A stretch of DNA of 48,153 nucleotides. Source: an uncultured Clostridium sp. Its GTDB lineage: Bacteria > Bacillota > Clostridia > TANB77 > CAG-508. The first letter of the stretch is position 1; every line of letters begins with the position of its first letter. The notes beneath the pieces are model-generated. The model saw only the letters and a program-made list of their open reading frames with translations. It did no database searches and was not told the DNA's origin. Location: NCBI GenBank assembly GCA_900552135.1, contig URYN01000013.1:1-48153 (forward strand). The letters are read 5' to 3'. The position numbers and the translations under genes are program-made. Shown here one piece after another: positions 17,983 through 26,896 of the stretch.

Positions 17983-18105
17983 CACCAATACGACTCTACA
18001 ACTGGAACTTGTTCAATTTGTGGAATGACATGTATGCACACATATGATCCAACAGGCAGATGTCCGATTTGCGGTTACACAGACCCATCATATTCAGGAA
18101 TGTAA
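17983..18105 (+). pseudogene. in-frame continuation of the zinc-ribbon array beyond the TAA
   Basis: Forty codons in the same frame as the upstream gene, ending at TAA 18103-18105. They encode HQYDSTTGTCSICGMTCMHT and then a last CPIC unit and GYTDPSYSGM. Where the stop falls, sister units read C-Q-H-Q-Y, so TAA stands exactly where a CAA (Gln) codon is expected. This is either a fresh C-to-T nonsense mutation or a read-through site. Confidence 0.85.
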
Positions 18106-18181
18106 CAATTCCACAAAATAGAAGTTTAATTTGTAAACTACTTTTAATAAAATTATAATTATATAAATTTAACTTCATATA

Positions 18182-18230
18182 AAAGAACCAGATTGAACAA
18201 TACTTTAAGTAAGTTCAAAAATGGTTCTTT
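18182..18230 (+). terminator. terminator after the zinc-ribbon gene
   Basis: AAAGAACCA pairs with TGGTTCTTT, with an inner TTGAAC/GTTCAA stem. Confidence 0.8.
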
Positions 18231-18235
18231 ATTAT

Positions 18236-18268
18236 AAAATAGAAAAGTTATGATGACTTTTCTATTTT
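18236..18268. terminator. second, bidirectional terminator
   Basis: A perfect 13-bp stem (AAAATAGAAAAGT / ACTTTTCTATTTT) around TATGATG. It gives T-rich ends both ways between convergent genes. Confidence 0.85.
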
Positions 18269-18341
18269 TGTATTCATATATTACTGTATTTTGTATTTTC
18301 ATAATTGAATTTTATAATATTTATTATACTTTAATTTAGGT

Positions 18342-20081
18342 TTAACGGAATCCGCCTCCGCCACCTCCGCCACCGAAGGAACCTCCACCGCCTCCGCCGG
18401 AAGAGAATCCTCCTCCACCAGAGCTATAACTTTCGGCTCTTGCCTTGGCTGAATTTGCATGAGATATACCTTGAGCAGCATACATATTTATTAAAAATAC
18501 ATTATCATAAGAATAGAAAGAAGATTGCTCAATGATATTTGGATATAGTTCTTTAAATTCTTCGGCTACTTTCTTAGCAATTCCCATCATCTGAGCATAT
18601 ATTAGGTAATCTTCAAAAAGAGTTACCTCAATTGCTTCTCTATCTTTTATTAAAGTGTAGTCTAGCAAATATCTTTTTAATCCTGCTAATTTTAAAGCTT
18701 CGTTTCTTAATTCGGTAGTTGCAGAATAACAAGTATATTTAAATAATTTAAATGCTTTTTTCTGAGAACTAACAATAAGACCTTCACTAACTAATTTGTC
18801 TTTTTCTCGTGTAATTAAAGAGTCAAACCAATCTAGAATTTTACTATAATGATTACTACACCATTTTTCAAATTCCTTATTTTCTAATACTCTGTCTTTG
18901 CTTGCAGAAACAAGCATACCAAAAAGTTCTTGTTCTTTTTCATCTTGAAGTGCTGAAGTGTTTTCACCACTTAGAATGATAACTGAACCTTCTTTTTTGA
19001 ACAATTTTCCTGTTTCGCGTTGTTCAACTTTTATTCGACCTTCTTTTAACCATTTCAATATTATAGCGCCTAGAATATCAGTTTTATTTTTTAGTATTCC
19101 ATATTGATAGCCAATGTAATAAGCTCTGTATAAGTTACCACAGGGAATATCTCTGAAATATGGAACATCTTTCGGAATCTTTTTGCCATCTGGACCGAAG
19201 TCGAAAGAGTTCTTTTTTGATGCTACTATAAGGATAACTACTATTATCAAAAAGACAGTAAATGGATTAAATATTATAGAAACTAGAAATCCAAGAACTA
19301 GTAAGATTGGCGATGGTTTATATGTTGAAGTGTAGTCAGAATTACCATCATTGTAATGTTCAGCACCTTCTTCAGCCATGTCTAAATAATGTTGAAAATT
19401 ATAATTTAATTTATTTGAACAATTAAAGCTTTCTAAAGGAAATTGAACTAAGATTGTCATATATTCGCTTGTGCTTAATCTTCCATCTGAAGCCATTTCT
19501 ATTTGACCATCATATACATAAGCTGTACCACCATAGTTTCCATAGCCCCAAACACCTACTGAATCAGGAATAGAAAAGTTTGCACGAATGTTAATTGAAA
19601 CTTTTCCAATGCTATTGGAAAAATCATAAGGTATAAGTGTCCAGTAAATCATCTGAGAGTCTTCTAGCTCAGATACGAAGTTTGAAATGTTATACTTTAC
19701 TGAATAAGTGTGTGAACCATAAGAACTAATGCCCCAACAAAGTTCAACACCATTTGAAATTCTATTGATACCACATTTATTTGCTTTACTAGACAATGTT
19801 CCAGAAGTATTCCAACTTGATAAAGTCTCGTAAACAGTGCTGCCATCGCTCACTGTTAAATCTGAAATAACAGAATTACCAAGATTGTAATATGGATGAT
19901 ATACTTCTGTTCCACTTGATGTACTACAATTCCAAATTTCTTCGACCTGCGCATTTCCATCATCATCTATAAATATATCCATTGAGATACTGTTTATAGA
20001 ATTTGCTTCTACGGTTTTAGAAATTGAAAGTAGAATAAAAGCAAACAGTGTAAAAAATAAGATTTTTAGAGTCTTCTTCAT
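18342..20081 (-). CDS. DUF2207 family membrane protein
   Basis: 579 aa. A signal peptide (about 1-26) leads to an extracytoplasmic beta-rich DUF2207 domain (about 28-230; DIFIDDDGNAQVEEIWNC near its start). One or two adjoining membrane helices (about 258-286) are followed by a large cytosolic part with winged-helix-like stretches (about 310-500) and a glycine-serine tail ending SFGGGGGGGGFR. The whole layout, including the glycine-rich end, is typical of the family. The ribosome binding site AGGGGA precedes the ATG. It is monocistronic. The family is widespread in Firmicutes but its function is not established. Confidence 0.88.
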   Translation of the reverse strand: MKKTLKILFFTLFAFILLSISKTVEANSINSISMDIFIDDDGNAQVEEIWNCSTSSGTEVYHPYYNLGNSVISDLTVSDGSTVYETLSSWNTSGTLSSKANKCGINRISNGVELCWGISSYGSHTYSVKYNISNFVSELEDSQMIYWTLIPYDFSNSIGKVSINIRANFSIPDSVGVWGYGNYGGTAYVYDGQIEMASDGRLSTSEYMTILVQFPLESFNCSNKLNYNFQHYLDMAEEGAEHYNDGNSDYTSTYKPSPILLVLGFLVSIIFNPFTVFLIIVVILIVASKKNSFDFGPDGKKIPKDVPYFRDIPCGNLYRAYYIGYQYGILKNKTDILGAIILKWLKEGRIKVEQRETGKLFKKEGSVIILSGENTSALQDEKEQELFGMLVSASKDRVLENKEFEKWCSNHYSKILDWFDSLITREKDKLVSEGLIVSSQKKAFKLFKYTCYSATTELRNEALKLAGLKRYLLDYTLIKDREAIEVTLFEDYLIYAQMMGIAKKVAEEFKELYPNIIEQSSFYSYDNVFLINMYAAQGISHANSAKARAESYSSGGGGFSSGGGGGGSFGGGGGGGGFR

Positions 20082-20178
20082 AAAACAAATCCCCTTTTGT
20101 AAATTTTGGAAAACATTAAGTATAATACAATTATTTCATACAATAAGAAAATTATCAATACAAAATAATCAAAAACTA

Positions 20179-20207
20179 TTGAAAAAACTAAAAAAAACAT
20201 ATATAAT
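20179..20207 (+). promoter_or_regulatory. promoter of tRNA-Arg(ACG)
   Basis: TTGAAA (20179-20184), a 17-base spacer and TATAAT (20202-20207), 12 bases before the tRNA. Confidence 0.75.
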
Positions 20208-20219
20208 AATATATGTTAT

Positions 20220-20296
20220 GCACCAGTAGCTTAGCTGGATAGAGCACTCGGCTACGAACCGAGAGGTCGGGGATTCGAATTCCTCCTGGTGCACCA
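20220..20296 (+). tRNA. tRNA-Arg (anticodon ACG)
   Basis: The acceptor GCACCAG pairs with CTGGTGC. The anticodon arm is CTCGG-CTACGAA-CCGAG, giving ACG, read as ICG after editing. The T arm has GATTCGAAT and CCA is encoded. Confidence 0.97.
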
Positions 20297-20326
20297 ACTA
20301 TTTTTTTAGTTAAAGGAGAAAACTAG

Positions 20327-20581
20327 ATGAAACCAAGCTACAGAAGTGAAGATGGTAATATAGTAGAGCTCTTAAATATAAAAGGAATAGAATTCATAAA
20401 AACCAAAGAGATAAATTTTGAAGGTGAAATATACTCTGAATTTAGAAATAAAGATAAAAATAAAATTTATTTTGCAATAAAAGATGGGGAAGAGTATAAA
20501 GAAATTATAGATGAAAATAAGCTGAACCGAATGATAAAAGAAAATTATAAGGTTAAAAATAATGCGGATATTATAGATTAA
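20327..20581 (+). CDS. small hypothetical protein, 84 aa
   Basis: A charged soluble protein with no signal peptide or membrane helix and alternating short strands (IEFIKTKEINFEGEIYSEF, NKIYFAIKDGEEYKEII), suggesting a small beta domain. AAAGGAG lies upstream of the ATG, and a strong terminator follows directly. It starts 30 bases after tRNA-Arg with no separate promoter visible, so it may be transcribed by read-through from the tRNA promoter. I do not recognise the family. Confidence 0.65.
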   Translation: MKPSYRSEDGNIVELLNIKGIEFIKTKEINFEGEIYSEFRNKDKNKIYFAIKDGEEYKEIIDENKLNRMIKENYKVKNNADIID

Positions 20582-20632
20582 AAGAATGTCTTAAAATACA
20601 ATTAAGTATTTATAAAGACATTCTTTTTTATA
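20582..20632 (+). terminator. terminator of the 84-aa gene
   Basis: AAGAATGTCTT pairs with AAAGACATTCTT, with an inner AAATAC/GTATTT pairing, followed by TTTTTT. Confidence 0.88.
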
Positions 20633-20755
20633 TTGATTGACTAAACGTAAATTAAAAACTTTAAACCTTAGCGAAAATTTTTTATATATTTGCAATTTTT
20701 CATTAAGAAAAATCATAAAAATTTAAATTCATAAAAGTTCATGCAGAGATTTTTG

Positions 20756-22474
20756 CTATGGGCCTACCGCAATAACCTTGTTATGTGGATTATAAGTATC
20801 TCGTGAAAGGCATTCGGTAGATACCAATGTCCCGTTTGAATCATATAAATATTTGTAAGCAACTGTTCTGCAACCATTTGAACCACTTTGTATTACTTTT
20901 GTTTCGCCACTTGCAAGTGATGGGTCAGTTTTGTAGGTGGTCTTTGCATAAACAGTAGATACATATTTAGATTCTAATACAACTTTGTAATCTGTATCAC
21001 GTTTTAATCCATATATGTAAATTTTAAGGATTTTTCCTGAAGTGTCGCAAGAAATTCTAACTGGATAATCTCTGTTATTTGTAAATTTGAAGTCTGGACC
21101 TCCCCAAGAAACTGTTGCATCAAGACCCGGTGTAACATAAGATGGCTTAAATCCATGGTTTGTTCTTTCAGTTATTTCTAAGTTTGCATATAAAACTGCA
21201 TTGTATAGAGTTGAAGAAACTTGGCAAATTCCTCCGCCGTATTCTTGAACAACTTTGCCACCAAAGTAAGCGGGAGCAGGTTTAAATCCTGCAGCAGCGG
21301 TTCTTTTTCCAACTACTTGATTGTATGAGAAGGTTTCGCCCGGCATCAAAACCGTGCCATTAATCTTTTGAGCTGCTAAACGAATATTAGTAGAGCGATT
21401 GCTATTACTACTTGTGAATGATGTACTAAACTTTGATAACATATCAGGGAATGCTTCATTGCCTATGTCGTTAGTTGAAACACTTGGGTATAGTACTTTT
21501 AATGGGATTTCATATTCATCTTTTTCTTCTGAAAGTATTTGTTTTGCTTCGTCCAAGGAAATATCAAAATCCAAACCTGTAGAAGAAGGGTATACCACAT
21601 AAGGATTTGTTGTGTAATATGCGTCAACAGGATCTTTATGTACCTCTTTGTAAATTGCATCAATGTCTATTTGAGTTGCCTTTTTATTTACAACTGGAAT
21701 ATCAATATCAGAAGTCTTTAAATTTAGCATTTCTAAATTTGAAAGAACGTCTTTCTTGAATTTTTCCTCATCAACTGCAACTCCGTCTTTACCTCTTGTA
21801 AGATAAAGTGTGGTTCCATCAACATAGTAATCAGAATTTACAACTTTGTCTGGAAGCAAGCCATTTATCTCATTTATATTAGATGAAAAAATTGACTCGT
21901 CATAATTAACATCAATAAATATAGAGTTATTCTTTAGTAAAGAATTTAATATCTCAAAATTATTTTTAAAAATATTTCCAGACCTTCCAATGCTGTAGGC
22001 ATCAGTAATTGCTTTATCAACTTCAAAGCTAACTCCAAATTGTTTCGGAATAAGCACTGCAGTAAAATCATCGTGTTTAATTGTGATTTCGTGGCCTAAA
22101 AAGCTATTCATAATTGCAGATACTTTTTCTGTTGCTTCCTCTGCTGTAAGATTAGAAACATCAATTCCTTGAATTTGAATACCATTTATTATCTTATCAT
22201 TATTAATGTTGATAAGTGCAAAAACTGTGGAAAATGCGAGTATAAATAATGCCAAAATTGCAAAAATAACAATAAAAACAACAACCTTCTTATGAGAATG
22301 TTTTTTTATAAGTTGGTCATTTTTAGCAATAATACTTTCTGCATCTTCCAAAAGTTTTTGACCCTCAGATGGTAAATTAGAGGATAGTTCCGGATTTTTA
22401 ACTTCAACATTAGTATCGTTAGTATTTTCTTTATTAGTGCTATTATCGGTACTTAAAATTTTTTCTTCATTCAT
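20756..22474 (-). CDS. VanW family protein with peptidoglycan-binding-like and G5 domains
   Basis: 572 aa. A cytosolic N-terminus rich in Asn/Thr/Glu (1-60), one membrane helix (about 63-87), then external domains: PG_binding_4-like modules (about 95-320, with GIDVSNLTAEEATEKV), a VanW domain (about 355-480, with LMPGETFSYNQVVGKRTAAAGF and GGGICQVSSTLYNA) and a C-terminal G5-like domain (about 490-570). This is the standard YoaR/VanW layout of clostridia, thought to act at the cell wall. The vancomycin name is historical and there is no Van operon here. AGAGGT lies eight bases before the ATG. Monocistronic. Confidence 0.9.
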   Translation of the reverse strand: MNEEKILSTDNSTNKENTNDTNVEVKNPELSSNLPSEGQKLLEDAESIIAKNDQLIKKHSHKKVVVFIVIFAILALFILAFSTVFALININNDKIINGIQIQGIDVSNLTAEEATEKVSAIMNSFLGHEITIKHDDFTAVLIPKQFGVSFEVDKAITDAYSIGRSGNIFKNNFEILNSLLKNNSIFIDVNYDESIFSSNINEINGLLPDKVVNSDYYVDGTTLYLTRGKDGVAVDEEKFKKDVLSNLEMLNLKTSDIDIPVVNKKATQIDIDAIYKEVHKDPVDAYYTTNPYVVYPSSTGLDFDISLDEAKQILSEEKDEYEIPLKVLYPSVSTNDIGNEAFPDMLSKFSTSFTSSNSNRSTNIRLAAQKINGTVLMPGETFSYNQVVGKRTAAAGFKPAPAYFGGKVVQEYGGGICQVSSTLYNAVLYANLEITERTNHGFKPSYVTPGLDATVSWGGPDFKFTNNRDYPVRISCDTSGKILKIYIYGLKRDTDYKVVLESKYVSTVYAKTTYKTDPSLASGETKVIQSGSNGCRTVAYKYLYDSNGTLVSTECLSRDTYNPHNKVIAVGP

Positions 22475-22694
22475 TGTATAAACCTCTTATTTAATTTAAA
22501 TATATTAAACTATAAAAAAATGTTTTTGTAAAGAATATTCATACTTTTTTAAATTATTCTAAAATCAACTCTGAAATTTATTACATAAAATTGCAATTTA
22601 AGGAGAATAATACTAGAAAAAAAATAATTTAAATGTTATACTGTGAAAGAATAAACTAGGCAACAGATTTGCCGATAGAGAAAGGATGATGAAT

Positions 22695-24107
22695 ATGGCA
22701 GAAAAAACAGAAGGAGAAATGCTAAAAGAAAGACTTTTTGATTGCAAAAAGAATGGATGGGAAAAGACGTCACAAGACATCGGAAAACAAATCTTTGAAT
22801 ATTGTGATGGATACATTAAATATTTAAATGAATCAAAAACAGAAAGAGAAATAGTAAGAAATTCAACAAGAATCGCAAGAGAAAATGGATTTAAATCTAT
22901 TGATGAATACGAAACTCTAAAAACTGGAGATAAGGTATATTTTGTAAACAGAGATAAAAATATATTCTTAGCCGTAATTGGAAGTGAAAATATTGAAAAC
23001 GGAATCAATATAATTGGTGCACATGCTGATTCACCAAGACTAGACCTAAAGCCAAATCCAATATACGAAGACAAAGGATTTGCTTATTTTAAAACACATT
23101 ACTATGGTGGAATAAAAAAATATCAATGGACAACAATACCTCTTGCTATACATGGAGTAATTGTTAAGGCAAGCGGAGAAAAAGTTGAAATAAATATTGG
23201 AGAAAAAGATGATGAACCAATATTTACAATTACAGATTTATTACCACACTTAGCTCAAGAACAAATGCAAAAGAAGCTAAAAGATGGGGTAGAAGGAGAA
23301 AACTTAAACCTATTAATAGGAAGCATTCCTTACAATGATGAAAAAGTTTCTGAGAAAATAAAACTAAACATATTAAACATATTAAACCAAAAATATGGAG
23401 TTACAGAAAGAGACTTTCTAAGTGCCGAGCTTGAACTAGTTCCTGCGTTCAAATGCAGAAGTTTGGGATTTGATCAAAGTTTAATTGCTGGATATGGACA
23501 AGATGATAAGGTATCTGTTTACACTTCATTAACAGCAATACTAAACATAGAGAATCCAACAAAAACAGCAATATGTATGTTAGTAGACAAAGAAGAAATA
23601 GGAAGCATGGGAAATACAGGAATGGAATCAAATGTATTCTCAACATTCATGTCAGAAATACTAAATAAACTTGGAGTAAACAGACCAAACTTATTAGATA
23701 AAATGTTCTGCAACTCAAAAATGCTATCTGCAGATGTTGATGCAGGATTCGATCCAATTTATGCATCTGTATCAGATTTACACAACGCATCATTCTTAAA
23801 TAAAGGTGTTGGAATAGCAAAATACACAGGAGTTGCAGGAAAAGCAAACGGTTCAGACGCTAATGCAGAATTTGTAGCACATGTAAGAAATATATTTGAG
23901 TCAAATGATGTAATATACCAAATAGCAGAACTTGGAAGAGTAGACCTAGGCGGCGGCGGAACAATAGCCTACATTCTAGCAAATAAAGGAGTAGACGTAC
24001 TAGACTGTGGTGTTCCAGTACTTTCAATGCATGCGCCTTATGAGGTAACAAGCAAATTCGACGTATATCAAGCTTACAAAGGATACGAAGCATTCTACAG
24101 AAGCTAG
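22695..24107 (+). CDS. M18 family zinc aminopeptidase
   Basis: About 470 aa, cytosolic. The co-catalytic metallopeptidase motifs of M18 (aminopeptidase I/DNPEP group) are visible: GAHADSPRLDLK (metal-binding His and Asp), DKEEIGSMGNTG (catalytic Glu pair), DVDAGFDP, and a C-terminal VPVLSMHAPYEVTSK with the last metal His. It removes N-terminal acidic or neutral residues from peptides in the known family. Of the ATGs at 22686, 22689 and 22695, the last is best spaced (nine bases) from AGAAAGG. It is divergent from the VanW gene. Confidence 0.93.
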   Translation: MAEKTEGEMLKERLFDCKKNGWEKTSQDIGKQIFEYCDGYIKYLNESKTEREIVRNSTRIARENGFKSIDEYETLKTGDKVYFVNRDKNIFLAVIGSENIENGINIIGAHADSPRLDLKPNPIYEDKGFAYFKTHYYGGIKKYQWTTIPLAIHGVIVKASGEKVEINIGEKDDEPIFTITDLLPHLAQEQMQKKLKDGVEGENLNLLIGSIPYNDEKVSEKIKLNILNILNQKYGVTERDFLSAELELVPAFKCRSLGFDQSLIAGYGQDDKVSVYTSLTAILNIENPTKTAICMLVDKEEIGSMGNTGMESNVFSTFMSEILNKLGVNRPNLLDKMFCNSKMLSADVDAGFDPIYASVSDLHNASFLNKGVGIAKYTGVAGKANGSDANAEFVAHVRNIFESNDVIYQIAELGRVDLGGGGTIAYILANKGVDVLDCGVPVLSMHAPYEVTSKFDVYQAYKGYEAFYRS

Positions 24108-24109
24108 TA

Positions 24110-24140
24110 CAAATTGGGGACGGAGGAAAAATTGTACCGA
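24110..24140. repeat. REP-like element sharing AATTGGGGACG
   Basis: GTACAA ... TTGTAC arms flank AATTGGGGACGGAGG. The 11-mer AATTGGGGACG recurs on the minus strand inside the hairpin at 31497-31539. No associated transposase is in the window. Confidence 0.4.
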
Positions 24141-24176
24141 TTCAATTAGGAAAGAGAAAAAGTATATTATTGAAAA

Positions 24177-24219
24177 TAAAAGTAGTTATTATGGAAAAAA
24201 CCAGAATAGCTACTTTTTT
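24177..24219 (+). terminator. terminator of the aminopeptidase gene
   Basis: AAAAGTAGTTATT pairs with AATAGCTACTTTT (one G-U pair), followed by TT. Confidence 0.85.
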
Positions 24220-24259
24220 GTTGAAAAGTATAAATGAGTTTGAAATTAATCTGATATAG

Positions 24260-24299
24260 CATTACGAAAAAGTTCCGTAAACGGAAAAGATTCGTAATG
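24260..24299 (-). terminator. compound inverted repeat, possible terminator of the radical SAM gene
   Basis: Two nested stems: outer CATTACGAA/TTCGTAATG and inner TTCCG/CGGAA. On the minus strand the inner hairpin is followed by CTTTTT, so it can end transcription from the radical SAM gene. The outer arms would form a competing or stacked stem. Confidence 0.5.
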
Positions 24300-24320
24300 A
24301 ATAAGAGAATTTAAGCATTA

Positions 24321-25286
24321 TTAAAAAAACATTCCTTGTGTTAAATCTTGTTCTTCTAATAATTTATCTATATTATTTGTAACCCACTTCTTGTGTAAAC
24401 ACCATTCAGGAGCCACAAGCAAATCTTTGGGTGGGTCAGCAGAAATTCTATGAACAACAATGTCTGGATTAATATGTGTAATTATATAAACTAGATTATC
24501 CATATATTCGTCATAAGTAATCGGAATGTATTTCCCTGTTTCATACATATTACAAAGCCTTGTATTTTTCACTACATAAGTAGAGTGTATTTTTATTCCA
24601 GAAATATTGTGTTTATTTATGAATTTAACAGTCTCAATTATATCGCTGAAAACCGTGAAATTATAGATTTTATTATTAAGAACTTCTTGAACTGAAACCA
24701 AGGAAGCTTTTGTTTTGTTTTCAATAGGCAATCCGATCATTATGTGACAAATAACAGGAATATTGTATTTATTTAAAATTTCAACAGCATCAGTGAACTT
24801 AGAAGATGAATATCCTCTATTTATTAACCTACCAGTGACATCATTAGAAGTTTGAAGCCCAAGCTCAACAAACACTTTATATTTAGGCATATATGAACTT
24901 ATCAGTCTTGCAATATCATCAGTTATACAATCCGGCCTAGTGCCAATGTCTAATCCGACAATTCTATCATCAACTAAAGCGGAGTCGTATTTTTCCTTCA
25001 AATTTTGAATAGTGTCATAAGTATTTGTGAAATTCTGAAAATAAGCAATGAATTTGTTGGCACGTTTTGCACGGTAACTCTCAAAATATTGCTTAACCTG
25101 GCTAGAAATGTTAGGAGCGGACTTTATAAGTTCGCCACTACCTTTGCTACTGCAAAAAATACAGCCACCTGTACCGCATTTTCCGTCTCTGTTAGGGCAT
25201 GTAAAATTTCCATCAATGCAAATTTTTAAAGTGCGTTCTCCAAAAATTTGCTTAAAATAAGTATTTAAATGATTATATCGTTCCAT
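24321..25286 (-). CDS. TIGR01212 family radical SAM protein (YhcC-like)
   Basis: 321 aa, cytosolic. The N-terminus holds the family's cysteine cluster, CPNRDGKCGTGGCIFC at residues 30-45, which binds the [4Fe-4S] cluster that cleaves S-adenosylmethionine. Further typical stretches are VGLDIGTRPDCI, VELGLQTSND and CHIMIGLPIENK (TIM-barrel strands and the SAM site), and PEWCLHKKWV near the C-terminus. Length matches the family. AGGAGC lies six bases before the ATG. The substrate is not established. Confidence 0.93.
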   Translation of the reverse strand: MERYNHLNTYFKQIFGERTLKICIDGNFTCPNRDGKCGTGGCIFCSSKGSGELIKSAPNISSQVKQYFESYRAKRANKFIAYFQNFTNTYDTIQNLKEKYDSALVDDRIVGLDIGTRPDCITDDIARLISSYMPKYKVFVELGLQTSNDVTGRLINRGYSSSKFTDAVEILNKYNIPVICHIMIGLPIENKTKASLVSVQEVLNNKIYNFTVFSDIIETVKFINKHNISGIKIHSTYVVKNTRLCNMYETGKYIPITYDEYMDNLVYIITHINPDIVVHRISADPPKDLLVAPEWCLHKKWVTNNIDKLLEEQDLTQGMFF

Positions 25287-25438
25287 AGATAGCTCCTAGA
25301 TTTTTGGATTCAAATATTTTCTATTAATTATTTTATAGTATTATTTCAAATATGTCTATAATTCTTGAGCGTTTTAACTAAGTTAAAAGTACATTTAATT
25401 TTAAAGAAGCTAAGTTACAAATATTTATAAGTATCAAC

Positions 25439-25467
25439 TTGATTTGTACTGATAAAAGTGGTATAAT
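25439..25467 (+). promoter_or_regulatory. promoter of the membrane-anchored protein gene
   Basis: TTGATT (25439-25444), a 17-base spacer and TATAAT (25462-25467). GGGGAGGT follows as the ribosome binding site. Confidence 0.78.
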
Positions 25468-25493
25468 TTTAAGCAGAAAAGGGGAGGTATTAT

Positions 25494-26036
25494 ATGAAAA
25501 AGAATGTAAAAGTAATTGTAACAATTTTAATTGCATTGATTTTAATACTACTAGTTGCCGTATTTGTTGCAACAAAACAACAGCCAGAAGAAATATCAGT
25601 AAGCGGAAAAGAAGAACTATATGATAAAGTAGAAAAATATCTAATTGCACAGGAAAAGCCTAAGTATGTGGTAAAAGAAAAGTACGATGAACCAAACTAT
25701 AACATAAGTGATTTTCAAGTATTTACAGACATTGCAAAACTTGGAATAACTGAAAAGGGCGACGAAACTTACGTTTATGTATGGGCTTTAGTAGAAAGCT
25801 ATTATGTACAAGATAACACACTAATAACAAATAGTGGTTATTCAATACCATATAAATTTATAATAAAGAACAATGAAATTGTTGATTATAAAATTCCTGA
25901 TAATGGAACTGAATATCCAAAGTCAATAAAAAGAATATTCCCTGAAAATATAAGAAAAATGTTTACCAACGATCTTACGGATAATAATAAGATTAGAACT
26001 CAAGTGCAAGAACATTATTCATATTTATATAAATAA
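25494..26036 (+). CDS. membrane-anchored hypothetical protein, 180 aa
   Basis: One N-terminal hydrophobic helix (about 7-27) preceded by lysines, then an extracytoplasmic domain of about 150 residues with mixed strands (ETYVYVWALVESYYVQDNTL) and a lysine/arginine-rich helical end (ESIKRIFPENIRKMF type). There is no lipobox, so it is anchored by the helix. The start is well supported by GGGGAGGT and an upstream promoter. I cannot assign a family. Confidence 0.75.
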   Translation: MKKNVKVIVTILIALILILLVAVFVATKQQPEEISVSGKEELYDKVEKYLIAQEKPKYVVKEKYDEPNYNISDFQVFTDIAKLGITEKGDETYVYVWALVESYYVQDNTLITNSGYSIPYKFIIKNNEIVDYKIPDNGTEYPKSIKRIFPENIRKMFTNDLTDNNKIRTQVQEHYSYLYK

Positions 26037-26050
26037 AAAATGAAAAACAA

Positions 26051-26365
26051 AAAAAACAGCATCTTTTCAGATACTGCTACATTTTATGGTGGGCCAAAAG
26101 GAATTCGACGAGCCGCGTCGGGAAAACCGTCTACTGGACGCTTTTCTAATCCTCCTTTTCGAATCCCTCAATAATATACGAATAGAAACAAAAAAACAGC
26201 ATCTTTTCAGATACTGCTACATTTTATGGTGGGCCAAAAGGGATTCGACGAGCCGCGTCGGGAAAACCGTCTACTGGACGCTTTTCTAATCCTCCTTTTC
26301 GAATCCCTCAATAATATACGAATAGAAACAAAAAAACAGCATCTTTTCAGATACTGCTACATTTA
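26051..26365 (-). repeat. tandem ~140-bp units carrying a tRNA-Arg 3' end and terminator
   Basis: Two full units (26051-26190 and 26191-26330, period exactly 140) and the beginning of a third. Each has, in minus orientation, a ~80-base structured stretch ending in the last 22 bases of tRNA-Arg(UCU) including CCA, then the tRNA's hairpin terminator GCAGTATCTGAAAAGATGCTG with a T run. The structured part is framed by GGGATTCGA / TCGAATCCC and contains an inner CGTC-CAGTA-GACG hairpin. A related unit lies at 29595-29733 beside the intact tRNA. No protein is encoded. Confidence 0.9.
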
Positions 26366-26411
26366 TGGTGGGCCAAAAGGGATTCGAACCCCCGACCCTA
26401 CGCTTAGAAGG
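26366..26411 (-). repeat. attachment-site duplicate of the tRNA-Arg 3' half
   Basis: 46 bases identical to 29734-29779, the 3' half of the intact tRNA-Arg(UCU) from the anticodon region to CCA. It diverges from the tRNA just after CTTAGAAGG. This is the usual signature of integration into a tRNA gene. Confidence 0.92.
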
Positions 26412-26699
26412 AATATACGACAATTCCCTACTAATCACCACTAGTACTTAAATAAATCTGCTAATCACCTGAAAAATCAATAAAAAAAGCGACAAAATGT
26501 CTAAAAGTTTTGAGGCTCTAAAAAAGGTAAAAATACGAATTTTTTACAATTTGTTAGAGATTTGTTAGAGAAAAGCAAGTTATATAATTACTATTATAAT
26601 TATATGATATTACAACCTTCTGCTACAGCTTATTCTACAATAATCGTATAACCCTAATTACTATTACATGTAGTAGTTGTGTTAACGATAGTATATTAA

Positions 26700-26840
26700 G
26701 AATGTTTTGAAGTACATAAAATACTTCATGACCTTGATTATTGGATTATTAGTTATCCTATTAGTTCTTTTACTGTTGCACCTGCTGACTGGGGTGGCAT
26801 TGATTGTTACTATGGATTAATTGAATTTTATAATTTATAA
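26700..26840 (+). pseudogene. possible C-terminal protein fragment
   Basis: A 46-codon open stretch without a start codon, ending at TAA. It encodes a plausible globular tail (HDLDYWIISYPISSFTV, then APADWGGIDCYYGLIEF). It could be the remnant of an element gene cut off on the left, or chance. The rest of 26412-26926 shows nothing else that I can name. Confidence 0.3.
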
Positions 26841-26896
26841 ATAACTCCCTTTATACTTTCTAAATTATATTCTATTGATGTAATCCTAAGTAAACT

